The notes under the pieces are model-generated. The model saw nothing but the letters and a program-made list of their open reading frames with translations, did no database searches and was not told the DNA's origin. Below are positions 1 through 8,100 of a DNA stretch of 33,120 bases, piece after piece. Each line of letters begins with the position of its first letter. The first letter of the stretch is position 1. Source of the stretch: an uncultured Elusimicrobiales bacterium. GTDB taxonomy: Bacteria > Elusimicrobiota > Elusimicrobia > Elusimicrobiales > Elusimicrobiaceae. Made by a program: the position numbers and the translations under genes. The DNA is taken from positions 1 through 33,120 of the forward strand of contig CALVFE010000016.1 of NCBI GenBank assembly GCA_944326765.1, given 5' to 3'.

Positions 1-1
1 A

Positions 2-43
2 GACGCTACCGTCTATCAGGCTGGTGTGAACGTGAAATTCTAA
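2..43 (+). CDS. C-terminal end of an outer-membrane protein (partial)
   Basis: Only the last 13 codons are in the window, reading DATVYQAGVNVKF then TAA. Alternating polar and hydrophobic residues ending in phenylalanine resemble the final strand of an outer-membrane beta-barrel (the BAM recognition signal), and a strong terminator follows 17 bases later. The family cannot be named from so short a tail; calling it a porin-like barrel is inference. Confidence 0.5.
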   Translation, partial: DATVYQAGVNVKF

Positions 44-60
44 TCTGTTTTAACACAGAT

Positions 61-89
61 AAAACCCCGCCTTCGGGCGGGGTTTTTTT
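61..89 (+). terminator. Intrinsic terminator after the partial barrel gene
   Basis: The stem AACCCCGCC/GGCGGGGTT closes on a TTCG tetraloop and is followed by a run of seven T. It ends the leftmost + strand transcript. Confidence 0.9.
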
Positions 90-245
90 GTTGGAATAAA
101 AGACGATTGGTTTGACGAGAAATGGAAAACCAATATTCCTGCGGCGGTTGCGCTTGCGATGCTTTGCGCCGATCCCTCGGCAGCGCATTACTGCCGCCGC
201 CGCGAAAAATACCCCGATGAACCGCCGATTCGCTCTTATATTTCC
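90..245. other. Intergenic stretch without a supported gene
   Basis: This lies between two convergent terminators. A + strand frame stays open from about 102 to 328 (roughly 75 codons, beginning DDWFDEKWKTN) but has no ATG, GTG or TTG start with a ribosome binding site and runs through the hydG terminator. It may be a decayed gene end or chance. I see nothing else in it. Confidence 0.4.
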
Positions 246-276
246 GCAAAAAACCCGGCGCGCTTAGTGCGCCGGG
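246..276 (-). terminator. Intrinsic terminator of hydG
   Basis: On the minus strand an eight-pair stem CCCGGCGC/GCGCCGGG is followed by six T. It lies just downstream of the hydG stop codon. Confidence 0.85.
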
Positions 277-297
277 CGCGTCAGCAAAAAGATTTGC

Positions 298-1680
298 TTA
301 AAAGTACAAGTCCCGTTTTCCTTCCTTAATGGCTTTGAGGTTATTCTCTATCATTTTATGGATAGGCGAATCCTGCGGGAAAGCGTCTTTGGCGGTACTT
401 TCAATTAAGGCATAGCCTTTGGCTTTTAAGGGAGCAGGCGCAAAGTCCTCCAAATATTCAGCAAATGTGAACATCGCGTTGGGCAAACAGTGGGTTTTGA
501 TGAGCCCCGGTTTGGCCATATCCATAAAATCCTTGCCTACGCGTCCCAAGCGGTAGCAGCCCGTGCAGAAGGACGGCATATGCTTGGCGTCCACCACGGC
601 GTCTATCACTTCGGCCAGCGTGCGGTCGTCGGTCAGGGTAAACTGGCTGCCGTTTTGCTTGTCGTAAGAATAACCGCCCGGGTTGACGCGCGACGCGGCC
701 GAAATCTGCGAGACGCCCAGTTCCAGACAGGCGTTGCGCATCGCGGGCGATTCACGCGTGCTTAAAATAATGCCTGTGTACGGAACGGCCAAACGCAGGA
801 CGGCAATGCATTTTTTGAAGTCGTCGTCCGTCAGTACGTCGTTGGGGTGCAGGCTGAAGTCCGATCCTTCCGCCGGTTCAATGCGCGGAATGGAAATGGT
901 GTGCGGGCCGACGCCGTAGGTTTTATCCAGATACCAGGAATGTTCCAAGGTGGCCAAGATTTCGTATTTGTGGTCATAGAGCCCCAACAGCGGCCCGATG
1001 CCCACGTCGTTGATGCCGGCCTGCAAGGCGCGGTCCATTGCGTCCAGACGGAACTGATAATCTTTCTTCGCGCCGGCGATATGCAGTTTGGCGTAGGTTT
1101 CTTTATGATATGTTTCCTGGAACAGCTGATAAGTGCCGATGTTGCATTTTTTGAGTTCTTCAAATTCGGGTTCGCTCAGCGGTGCGATGTTGACGTTGAC
1201 GCGGCGGATGTTTTGTCCGTTCCAGCGCGTGTCGTAAATGGTTTTGATACTGTCGTACACATACTGCAGTCCGCCGCCGGGGTAGGCTTCGCCGGCCACC
1301 ATCAAAATGCGTTTGTGCCCTTGCTGCAAGAGGGCGGTTACTTCCTGCCGGATTTCGTCCTGCGTGCTGGCGTGGCGTTTTAAAGCCGTGTTAGACCGGC
1401 GGAACGCACAATAAATGCATTCGTTGGTGCAAATGTTGGAAATATACAGCGGCGCAAACAGCACGATGCGGTTGCCGTAAATGGCTTCTTTAACGTATTT
1501 GGCCGTATCAAAAAGGTCGTTTAAGAGTTTCTTATCCGTCAAGTTCAACAGAACCGCGGCTTCTTCCAGCGAAATACCTTTCAATTCGCGGGCTTTTTTC
1601 AAAATTTCCGTCACTTCGGAGTCCGAATGGGACTTGGCTTTTTCCAAAGTTCGTTGCAGTTTTTCGTCATCAATAATCAT
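298..1680 (-). CDS. hydG: HydG, radical-SAM maturase of [FeFe]-hydrogenase
   Basis: The 460-residue protein matches HydG in length and both cluster sites. The radical-SAM motif CTNECIYC gives cysteines 84, 88 and 91 for the SAM-binding [4Fe-4S] cluster. A C-terminal CTGC plus a cysteine 22 residues later (372, 375, 398) is the CX2CX22C site of the auxiliary cluster, which separates HydG from the related ThiH. Known HydG enzymes cleave tyrosine to give the CO and cyanide ligands of the hydrogenase H-cluster, so the cell should make an [FeFe]-hydrogenase. hydE, hydF and the hydrogenase are not adjacent here. The start is fixed by an extended -10 element ending 6 nt before the ATG, with no Shine-Dalgarno, so the message is probably leaderless. 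Confidence 0.95.
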   Translation of the reverse strand: MIIDDEKLQRTLEKAKSHSDSEVTEILKKARELKGISLEEAAVLLNLTDKKLLNDLFDTAKYVKEAIYGNRIVLFAPLYISNICTNECIYCAFRRSNTALKRHASTQDEIRQEVTALLQQGHKRILMVAGEAYPGGGLQYVYDSIKTIYDTRWNGQNIRRVNVNIAPLSEPEFEELKKCNIGTYQLFQETYHKETYAKLHIAGAKKDYQFRLDAMDRALQAGINDVGIGPLLGLYDHKYEILATLEHSWYLDKTYGVGPHTISIPRIEPAEGSDFSLHPNDVLTDDDFKKCIAVLRLAVPYTGIILSTRESPAMRNACLELGVSQISAASRVNPGGYSYDKQNGSQFTLTDDRTLAEVIDAVVDAKHMPSFCTGCYRLGRVGKDFMDMAKPGLIKTHCLPNAMFTFAEYLEDFAPAPLKAKGYALIESTAKDAFPQDSPIHKMIENNLKAIKEGKRDLYF

Positions 1681-1686
1681 ACTTAT

Positions 1687-1695
1687 ATCATAGCA
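1687..1695 (-). promoter_or_regulatory. Extended -10 promoter of hydG
   Basis: The minus strand reads TGCTATGAT followed by six bases and then the hydG ATG. Normal spacing would place transcription start at or next to the start codon. No clear -35 is seen, as is usual for extended -10 promoters. Confidence 0.6.
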
Positions 1696-1794
1696 CTTTT
1701 AAACCGGATATGCGGCGGCAAATAAAGAAAAGATTTTTCGTTATTTTACGAAGATGCTGACGGGAAAAATAAGGAAGATTCGGAATTTTAACCC

Positions 1795-1823
1795 TTGATT
1801 TCTGATAGTTTTTTTGCTAAATT
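1795..1823 (+). promoter_or_regulatory. Candidate sigma-70 promoter for the secreted protein gene
   Basis: TTGATT and TAAATT are separated by 17 bases that include a run of seven T next to the -10. It lies about 70 bases before the chosen ATG. Confidence 0.4.
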
Positions 1824-1895
1824 TAGGAAAAGTTATTTATAAGGTGTTTTTTGTCCATTATTACTTGCTCTGGACACAGGAGGCAAGGGTTTCGT

Positions 1896-2891
1896 ATGAA
1901 AAAATTTATATTTGGATTATTATTAATGGTATGTTCTTTCCCGACACCGGCTGAAGTGGTTTCTTCCGTATCGTTTAATCCTTCCCGTATGGGGGAATAT
2001 ACTTATTTAAAAGTTACGGATAAGGCGAATTTAAAGGGAGGGCTTGATACCCCTGTCCTTAATATTCAGTCTGGCGGTACGGTTTCTATGCAGACGGATT
2101 CTTCCAGCCGGCTTTATGAAATTCCTACGGTAAAGGGGGAAACGAACAGTCGTATTGATATGCCCAATACCGCTTTTCATGGCAATACGGCTAATACTTA
2201 TTCGTCCTATGAATCGGAAAGCAGTACGACGCCAACGGGGCTTTTAGCTGATGTAAACGTAAAGGGCGGTACGCAAACTTATAAGAAAGACTCTTATATA
2301 CAAACTTTGAGAGCCGTAAATATCCTAAAACAAAAAGCTACTACGCTGAAAGGCGGGACTTTGACGGTTAATGGAAATTCAGGGTCATCTGTGGAATTAT
2401 ATGATGATGATACTACATTAGGATTTCATCTGGCGGGAAATGATATCCCGGAGCCGACTTCCGCCCATACCAATACGAACAAAAATTTAACGAATTGCCA
2501 ATTGGTTTGGGAAAAGCGTAAAACCAGTGATAGCCCGGCGCAAGAAGTATATTTGCTCGCGTTAAAAAACTGTAGTACTTCTTCCGGAGAAGTTACATAT
2601 GATTGTGAATGGGAAAAAGGAAGTTTAATGGCTTGTTCGATACCCCATAATTCGTATTGCCAGCTGGTAGGAGACTGGCAATCCATTATGGAGGTGTCTT
2701 CCTGTGGAGCGCGTGGTTCTGTGGCAACTTCGCTTGCAGGCTGTCCAGCAGCTACTCCGGGCGGTATATGTGTCGTTCGAGAACAAAAGACATCCGTGTT
2801 TCAGTGTGCAACCGGCAGTTCTCCTGGTAGTGAGTTAATTACGGCTTGCCATGGGCGTATATATAATGCTGTATGTACTAGCCTCAATTAG
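1896..2891 (+). CDS. Secreted cysteine-rich surface protein, unknown family
   Basis: I do not recognise this 331-residue protein. It opens with a typical signal peptide (MKKFIFGLLLMVCSF, likely cleaved near PTPA). The first half is rich in Ser, Thr and Gly with beta-like phrases such as LKGGTLTVNG. The last third, from about CQLVWEKR on, carries many cysteines, suggesting disulfides. The ATG at 1896 is preferred over an upstream TTG at 1851 because it follows AGGAGG at 1878 and a GGG stretch and begins the signal peptide. It is a single-gene unit ending in a terminator. A gene of the same layout lies at 11416. An adhesin or pilus-associated role is speculation. Its AT-rich composition differs from the housekeeping genes nearby. 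Confidence 0.75.
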   Translation: MKKFIFGLLLMVCSFPTPAEVVSSVSFNPSRMGEYTYLKVTDKANLKGGLDTPVLNIQSGGTVSMQTDSSSRLYEIPTVKGETNSRIDMPNTAFHGNTANTYSSYESESSTTPTGLLADVNVKGGTQTYKKDSYIQTLRAVNILKQKATTLKGGTLTVNGNSGSSVELYDDDTTLGFHLAGNDIPEPTSAHTNTNKNLTNCQLVWEKRKTSDSPAQEVYLLALKNCSTSSGEVTYDCEWEKGSLMACSIPHNSYCQLVGDWQSIMEVSSCGARGSVATSLAGCPAATPGGICVVREQKTSVFQCATGSSPGSELITACHGRIYNAVCTSLN

Positions 2892-2950
2892 TAAAGGAGA
2901 AGTGGGTATTGCCGCTAATGGTATATCAAGCTTAGAATAAATGTTTTCCA

Positions 2951-2986
2951 AAAAACCCCTGCTTTATGATAAGGCAGGGTTTTTTG
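2951..2986 (+). terminator. Intrinsic terminator after the secreted protein gene
   Basis: The stem CCCTGC/GCAGGG, extended by TTT/AAG pairs, has the loop ATGAT. It is flanked by A and T runs, so it could act in both directions. Confidence 0.85.
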
Positions 2987-3025
2987 TGGGGAAAAATTTG
3001 TTTCGGCAGGAAAAGACTGATAATT

Positions 3026-3034
3026 TGCTATGAT
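3026..3034 (+). promoter_or_regulatory. Extended -10 promoter of smpB
   Basis: TGCTATGAT is identical to the hydG element and again ends 6 nt before the ATG. No Shine-Dalgarno lies between, so a leaderless smpB message is predicted. Confidence 0.6.
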
Positions 3035-3040
3035 ATATCT

Positions 3041-3511
3041 ATGCCGAAGAAAGAATCCGTTTTAGTGGTTTGTACCAACCGCAAAGCTTATCACGATTAT
3101 TTTATAGAAGATACTTATGAGGCCGGCTTGGAACTGTTGGGTGCGGAAGTAAAATCCATTCGCCAAAAAGAAGTGAGCTTAGACGGTAGTTTCGTGCGGG
3201 TGGAAAACGGCCAGGCGCGTGTGTATAATATGCATGTAAAGCCCTATAAATTTAATTCGCTGAGCGAAACGGATCCTACACGGGTGCGCAGGCTGCTGCT
3301 TAATAAGAAAGAAATCCGCAAATTAGGCGCCAAAGCTGAGCTGAAAGGATATGCGCTGGTTCCGGTAGAGGTCTATTTTAAGAACGGCTGGGCTAAGCTG
3401 AAATTGGGCGTAGCGAAAGGGAAACACTTGTTTGATAAACGCGAATCTCTGAAAAAACGCGATTTGAACCGAGAAATGGAACAAAGCTTTAAAAATAATA
3501 TCCGCTTTTAG
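3041..3511 (+). CDS. smpB: SmpB, tmRNA-binding protein of trans-translation
   Basis: The 156-residue product is a full-length SmpB. It has the characteristic GAEVKSIR and SFVRV segments, the basic KGKHLFDKRESLKKRD region and a short basic tail. SmpB binds the tRNA-like part of tmRNA and brings it to stalled ribosomes so that incomplete proteins are tagged for degradation. The reading frame is open further upstream, but the ATG at 3041 begins MPKKESVLVVCTNRKA as in other SmpB proteins and sits just after the extended -10. The tmRNA gene itself was not recognised in this window. A weak hairpin with a T run follows the stop. Confidence 0.95.
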   Translation: MPKKESVLVVCTNRKAYHDYFIEDTYEAGLELLGAEVKSIRQKEVSLDGSFVRVENGQARVYNMHVKPYKFNSLSETDPTRVRRLLLNKKEIRKLGAKAELKGYALVPVEVYFKNGWAKLKLGVAKGKHLFDKRESLKKRDLNREMEQSFKNNIRF

Positions 3512-3569
3512 TGTTTTTTGGGTTAAACATTTTTAGACGGCCATTTTCTTCGATAAAGAACAAAAACGC

Positions 3570-3598
3570 TGGATTTTTTCTTTGCAATTTTCTAAAAT
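3570..3598 (+). promoter_or_regulatory. Candidate promoter of tRNA-Leu and the fts run
   Basis: TGGATT and TAAAAT are 17 bases apart and would start transcription about 4 bases before the mature tRNA. The -35 match is poor (3 of 6). Confidence 0.35.
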
Positions 3599-3608
3599 AT
3601 ATTTACTT

Positions 3609-3692
3609 GGGCGGGTGGCGGAATTGGCAGACGCGTACGGCTCAGGACCGTATGGACGAAAGTCCTTAAGGGTTCAACTCCCTTTCCGCCCA
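3609..3692 (+). tRNA. tRNA-Leu (anticodon CAG)
   Basis: The 84-nt sequence folds as a class II tRNA. Acceptor GGGCGGG pairs with TCCGCCC (last pair G-T), the D arm contains GAATTGGCAGACGC, the anticodon stem TACGG/CCGTA encloses CTCAGGA with CAG at 3643-3645, a long variable arm follows, and the T arm is AAGGG TTCAACT CCCTT. The discriminator is A and CCA is not encoded. Only 23 bases separate it from the ftsQ start and no terminator lies between, so the tRNA is probably cut from the 5' end of the cell-division transcript. Confidence 0.97.
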
Positions 3693-3715
3693 TTTTTAAT
3701 TTGTGTTGGTTGACT

Positions 3716-4537
3716 ATGAAAAGGTATGACTATTATCGGCCGTCAGCGTCGTCTTTAGGAAAGAAAAAGCGCGTTGTCCGCCGGCAAGGGGCATCCTTTT
3801 TTTTTAAGCTTTTTTTGGTGCTTGTTGTATTGCTGGTGGTTGGCTGTGGGGGGTGGTTGGCGCTTTCGAAAGGATACCGCCTGTTGGTCAATTCCCAAGT
3901 AACCGATTGGCACGCTAAGACGATTGTCATAACGGGAGTAACCGGGCAGATCAATAAAGAAATTACGGCACTGGCAAAGCCTTATGAAGGCAAACCTTTT
4001 TCCGTTAAAGATGCTGCCGCCCTGCGGGAAGCCGTTAATAAACGCTATCCCATGCTTAAAGAGGTATCGGTTCGGCGCGGTTTATTAAGCGGGAAATTAA
4101 CGGTCTATGCTCTGCATCGCAATCCGGTCGCCAAATTTATACTGCCGGATGGAAGTATCCGCTATATCGACGAAGACAGTACGGTTTATTCCGATCCCAA
4201 TCCCAATTTGTTGACTCCAATTCCTTTTGTGGAACTTGATGGCTCCGTGCCTGAAAAATTAAGTCCGGAGTTTATTGATTTGGTAAAAAGTACATTGAAA
4301 TTAAATAAAGAATTGGATTTTGCGTTTTTAAAAATGGATTTAAACAATAATACGGTGCAGATGTATATGCCCGACGGTTGCATCATCGATTTTGGAGAGG
4401 CTGTTCAACTCAAACGCAAAGCTTCCTTGGCTGCCCAAATTTTAGCGTTTTCCCGTGAGCGGTATGGGGAATTAAAAAAACTGGATTTTCAGTTTTTTGA
4501 ACAAGGAAAAGTTTTTTTAACACAGAAGCCCCATTAA
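3716..4537 (+). CDS. ftsQ: FtsQ/DivIB-type division protein
   Basis: The 273-residue product has the FtsQ layout: a basic cytoplasmic N-terminus (GKKKRVVRRQ), one membrane segment around residues 30-50 (FFFKLFLVLVVLLVVGCGGW), a POTRA-like domain near residues 70-135 and a C-terminal beta domain. FtsQ links the early FtsA/FtsZ ring to the late septal peptidoglycan machinery in the periplasm. The sequence is diverged, so its place directly before ftsA and ftsZ carries much of the call. The ATG at 3716 is chosen over a TTG at 3701; neither has a good Shine-Dalgarno. It is the first protein gene after tRNA-Leu. Confidence 0.85.
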   Translation: MKRYDYYRPSASSLGKKKRVVRRQGASFFFKLFLVLVVLLVVGCGGWLALSKGYRLLVNSQVTDWHAKTIVITGVTGQINKEITALAKPYEGKPFSVKDAAALREAVNKRYPMLKEVSVRRGLLSGKLTVYALHRNPVAKFILPDGSIRYIDEDSTVYSDPNPNLLTPIPFVELDGSVPEKLSPEFIDLVKSTLKLNKELDFAFLKMDLNNNTVQMYMPDGCIIDFGEAVQLKRKASLAAQILAFSRERYGELKKLDFQFFEQGKVFLTQKPH

Positions 4538-4579
4538 GTTTTATAATAGAAGATAGGTATTTTTTTCCAGGTGGTTTTT

Positions 4580-5827
4580 ATGGCTAAAACAAATCTCATC
4601 GCCGGACTCGATATCGGCAGCGGTAAAATGACGTGCATCGCCGCCGCACACGATTTTGAAACAAATACATTAAAAGTCTTAGCGGGGCGAAGCGTGCCTT
4701 GCAAAGGCCTGCGGGGCGGAATGGTGGCGGATATTCGGGAAACTTCCGCCGCGGTAACCCATCTACTTGGCGGCATCGAACGCGAATGCAACCAGGAAAT
4801 CGGCAATTTGCTGGTGGGCGTGCGCGGGGCTCATTTGGAATCTTTTTCTAATCACGGTACCTACAACATTTCCCGCAAAGATCAGGAAATTACCCAGGCG
4901 GATATGGATTTGGCCATTGAAAATGCTAAAGCGATGCCGCTTAAAAATAATATCGAAATCATTAATGTTATTCCACAAGGTTATTCCATTGATAAACAGA
5001 AAGGAATTAATAACCCGGAAGGAATGGAAGGCGCTCTCTTGGAAGTAGATGTGCATATTACGACGGGATCTTCCACCCACTTGAATAATTTGGCCAAGGC
5101 CATTCAGCGCCCCGGTTACAAGATCGACGGCACTTTTTATGGGCTTGTTCCGCTGGCGGATACCGTATTAACGCAAGAAGAAAAAGAAATCGGTGCGCTG
5201 ATTTTAGATCTGGGAGGAGAGACAATGTCCGTAGGCATTTATATCGACGGCATCTTAAAATTCTCCCGGGATATCCCGTATGGTTGTGATCTGATTACGA
5301 GTGATTTGTCCCGCCTGTTGCACACCAGCCGCCAAAATGCCAAGGAAATCAAAGAAAAATATGGGGTCTCTTTCCCTACTTTCTTAGATGAAGAAGGGGA
5401 AATCCCCGTACCGTCTTTAGATGGCCGCAGCACGCATAATATTAAAAAAAGTTATGTGTTGGATATTATACAGCCGCGCGTGGAAGAATTGATTGAACAG
5501 GTGGCGCATTGCGTGGAACATTCCGGTTATAAAAATTTTCCGGTGGTAGGCGTAGTAACCGGCGGCGGTTCGCTGATGCCGGGCATTACGGAGCATTGCG
5601 TCAATATTTTGGGGCTTAAAGAAGCGCGCCGCGGCGTAGTCCAGCGTGATTTGATTACCAGCGATGATGAATTTTTTGATCCGCAATACAGTACGGCGAT
5701 GGCGTTGGCCATTTATGCTTCTGAAAATTCCGGCTATGAAGACTATTCCGGCGGATCCTATGAGAGAAGCGGTTTCTTCGGCAAATTGGGGAAACTGTTT
5801 AAAGGCGTAGATATTTTCGGCGGCTGA
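4580..5827 (+). CDS. ftsA: FtsA, actin-like membrane anchor of the Z ring
   Basis: The 415-residue protein has the actin/FtsA ATPase signatures: phosphate 1 GLDIGSGKMTC near the N-terminus, phosphate 2 LILDLGGETMSVGIY in the middle, and the adenosine motif VVGVVTGGGSLMPG. The last residues (GFFGKLGKLFKGVDIF) form the amphipathic membrane-targeting helix expected of FtsA. FtsA polymerises under the membrane and binds the C-terminal peptide of FtsZ, which is encoded next. The ATG at 4580 is preferred to a GTG at 4571 because AGGTGG at 4569 is a well-placed ribosome binding site that the GTG would overlap. Confidence 0.97.
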   Translation: MAKTNLIAGLDIGSGKMTCIAAAHDFETNTLKVLAGRSVPCKGLRGGMVADIRETSAAVTHLLGGIERECNQEIGNLLVGVRGAHLESFSNHGTYNISRKDQEITQADMDLAIENAKAMPLKNNIEIINVIPQGYSIDKQKGINNPEGMEGALLEVDVHITTGSSTHLNNLAKAIQRPGYKIDGTFYGLVPLADTVLTQEEKEIGALILDLGGETMSVGIYIDGILKFSRDIPYGCDLITSDLSRLLHTSRQNAKEIKEKYGVSFPTFLDEEGEIPVPSLDGRSTHNIKKSYVLDIIQPRVEELIEQVAHCVEHSGYKNFPVVGVVTGGGSLMPGITEHCVNILGLKEARRGVVQRDLITSDDEFFDPQYSTAMALAIYASENSGYEDYSGGSYERSGFFGKLGKLFKGVDIFGG

Positions 5828-5840
5828 TGACGGAGTGATT

Positions 5841-6995
5841 ATGAAAGATTTATTTATGCCGGCAGACTTGTTTGAAACCAAGAAAGCTAAAATAAAAGTA
5901 ATTGGCGTAGGCGGCGGCGGCGGAAATGCCATCAACCATATGGTAAGCTCCGGCCTTAAAGATGTGGATTTTATTGCCGTCAATACCGATGCGCAGGATT
6001 TGCGGAAGAACCGCGCTCCTTATTTGGTGCAAGTGGGGGAAAAGATTACCAAAGGGTTGGGCGTAGGCGGAGATCCGGAAAAAGGGAAAAAAGCGGCCGA
6101 GGAATCCGAAGAAAAATTAAAACTCATCATTGGACAATGTGATTTATTGTTCATTACGGCGGGTATGGGCGGCGGTACCGGTACCGGGGTGGCGCCGTAT
6201 TTGGCGAAGTTGGCTAAGGATCTCTACGGAGATGAACTGTTGGTGGTGGGCGTGGTAACCCGTCCGTTCAATTTCGAAGGATATGTGCGGGAAAAACAAG
6301 CCGACGAGGGGATTAAGGAGATGCAGAAGTATGTGGATTCCATGATTATCGTGCCGAATGAAAAATTGTTTGATAATGTCGATCCGGAAACTTCCTCCAA
6401 AGACGCTTTTAAAATGGTAGATGAGGTACTGCTGCAGGCGGTGAAAGGTATATCCGAAGTGATTACCCAACCGGGCGAAGTGAATATAGATTTCAACGAT
6501 GTGCGCAAAGTGATGTGTCATTCCCATAAATCCCTTATCGGTATTGGCGAGGCCAGCGGCCCGGGCCGTCATTTGCAGGCGGTTAAAAAAGCAATTTCTT
6601 CGCCCCTTTTAGAAAATGCGGATATTCACGGCGCCCAAGGATTTATCGTTCATTTTTCTGCTGAAGAAAATCTAACGCTTTTGGAACAAGGCGAAGTAAT
6701 GAATTTGATTCGTCAGTATGCCAGCAATGATTCGGTAATTATGTTTGGCTATTCGTATGATTCGTCTTTAAATGGTATGTTTAAAGTAACGGTCATTGCT
6801 ACGGGGTTCAGCGCCGAGAAGGCCAAAGTGTTTAACGCGCGGCGGCCGCTTCCGTCGGAAATTGCTGGGGGATCCTCTGTTAAAAAGCCGTTGGCGCAGG
6901 AAGTATTTGCTTCCTTTGACGAACCAAAACCGGACGAGCCGGAGGATTCCATGATGATACCGGCGTATCTGCGCCGCAAAAAAAACCGGTCGTAA
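5841..6995 (+). CDS. ftsZ: FtsZ, tubulin-like division GTPase
   Basis: The 384-residue protein shows the N-terminal GVGGGGGNA loop (about 22-30), the tubulin signature GGGTGTG (about 110-116), the catalytic T7 region NIDFNDVR, and a C-terminal peptide IPAYLRRKK that binds FtsA. The linker before that peptide is short (about 50 residues). FtsZ assembles the cytokinetic ring at mid-cell. CGGAG lies 5 bases before the ATG at 5841, which decides against the in-frame GTG at 5835. ftsA ends 13 bases upstream and the pilT-like gene starts 12 bases downstream. Confidence 0.98.
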   Translation: MKDLFMPADLFETKKAKIKVIGVGGGGGNAINHMVSSGLKDVDFIAVNTDAQDLRKNRAPYLVQVGEKITKGLGVGGDPEKGKKAAEESEEKLKLIIGQCDLLFITAGMGGGTGTGVAPYLAKLAKDLYGDELLVVGVVTRPFNFEGYVREKQADEGIKEMQKYVDSMIIVPNEKLFDNVDPETSSKDAFKMVDEVLLQAVKGISEVITQPGEVNIDFNDVRKVMCHSHKSLIGIGEASGPGRHLQAVKKAISSPLLENADIHGAQGFIVHFSAEENLTLLEQGEVMNLIRQYASNDSVIMFGYSYDSSLNGMFKVTVIATGFSAEKAKVFNARRPLPSEIAGGSSVKKPLAQEVFASFDEPKPDEPEDSMMIPAYLRRKKNRS

Positions 6996-7007
6996 GAGGA
7001 GAATGAT

Positions 7008-8099
7008 ATGGCGGTAGGACTTCAAAGTTTATTGAGAACCGTAGTGGATAATAAGGCCAGTGGGCTGCATATTCGCGGCAACTCCAACGCTTATGTGCGT
7101 TTGAACGGACAAATTAAACCCATCGACGACAGTTTCGTTTCCAATGATGAAGCCAAAAAAATGGCCTATGCTTGTATGGGGGAGCGGGAACGGAAAATTT
7201 TTGAACAATACAGTACGGTGGATTTTTCGTTAGATGCCAAATCCTACGGGCGTTTCCGTTTTAACGTATTTCGCCAGATGGGCAAGATTTGTATGGCTAT
7301 CCGTCATATTCCTCTGAAAATTCCCTCTTTTGAAGATCTCCACTTGCCGGGTGATATTTTGCGCAAAATGTCGGACAGCCGCCGTGGTCTGATTTTGGTC
7401 ACGGGTATGACCGGATCCGGGAAAACTTCCACCCTGGCTGCGATGATTGACCACATTAATAAAACCCGTCCGGGGCATATTTTAACCGTAGAAGATCCTA
7501 TCGAATTTATGCATGTGGACAGCCGGTGTATCGTCAGCCAGCTGGAACTGGGAGTGGATACCCCGTCTTATACCGGCGCCCTGCGGGCGGCTATGCGTCA
7601 AGATCCAGATGTTATTTTGATCGGCGAATTGCGCGACGGGGAAGTTATGAAAGCCGCCATCAGCGCCGCCGAAACGGGGCAATTGGTGTTGGGTACCATG
7701 CATACCGTGAACGTTACCCAAACGTTAGCCCGGTTGATTGATGCTTTTCCCGTGGAGCAACACGAACAGATTCGTTTGCAGCTTTCTGAGTTGGTGCGTG
7801 GAATTGTATGCCAGCGTTTGCTTCCCACCATTAAACCGGGAATGCGCCCGGCATTGGAAATTTTGGTTTCCACCCCGCAGGTTCGTAAGTTGATTTTGGA
7901 GAATAAACCCAGCGATTTGTACAAGATGATGCAGGGCGGCGAATTCTACGGAATGAACACGTTCGACCAATCGTTGGCGAGATTGTATAAAGAAGGTTTT
8001 ATTGATTTGGAAACGGCGCAGGCGGCCGCTACCAGCCCGGACGCCATTATGCTGGCGATTCGCGGGGTAACCGGAAGTTTGGAAGCGGTGAACGAATAG
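7008..8099 (+). CDS. pilT: PilT/PilU-family type IV pilus retraction ATPase
   Basis: The 363-residue protein is a secretion ATPase of the PilT/PilU class. It has Walker A GMTGSGKTS (133-141), the Asp box TVEDPIEF, Walker B DVILIGELRD (201-210) and the His box GQLVLGTMHT (224-233). These hexamers drive pilus retraction for twitching. Length and the lack of the long N-terminal domain of PilB argue for the retraction type; PilT and PilU cannot be separated here. GAGGAG precedes the start. Its position between ftsZ and cmk suggests co-transcription with division genes. Two pilin genes lie later in the window. Confidence 0.93.
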   Translation: MAVGLQSLLRTVVDNKASGLHIRGNSNAYVRLNGQIKPIDDSFVSNDEAKKMAYACMGERERKIFEQYSTVDFSLDAKSYGRFRFNVFRQMGKICMAIRHIPLKIPSFEDLHLPGDILRKMSDSRRGLILVTGMTGSGKTSTLAAMIDHINKTRPGHILTVEDPIEFMHVDSRCIVSQLELGVDTPSYTGALRAAMRQDPDVILIGELRDGEVMKAAISAAETGQLVLGTMHTVNVTQTLARLIDAFPVEQHEQIRLQLSELVRGIVCQRLLPTIKPGMRPALEILVSTPQVRKLILENKPSDLYKMMQGGEFYGMNTFDQSLARLYKEGFIDLETAQAAATSPDAIMLAIRGVTGSLEAVNE

Positions 8100-8100
8100 T

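Noticed and set aside
102-328. Open + strand frame of about 75 codons (DDWFDEKWKTN...)
   Set aside because: No start codon with a ribosome binding site, it crosses the hydG terminator and its end is antisense to hydG; at most a decayed gene fragment.
847-1383. 178-codon + strand ORF
   Set aside because: It is antisense to hydG, which has unmistakable motifs in the opposite frame.
5417-5983. 188-codon minus-strand ORF
   Set aside because: It is a shadow of ftsA and ftsZ.
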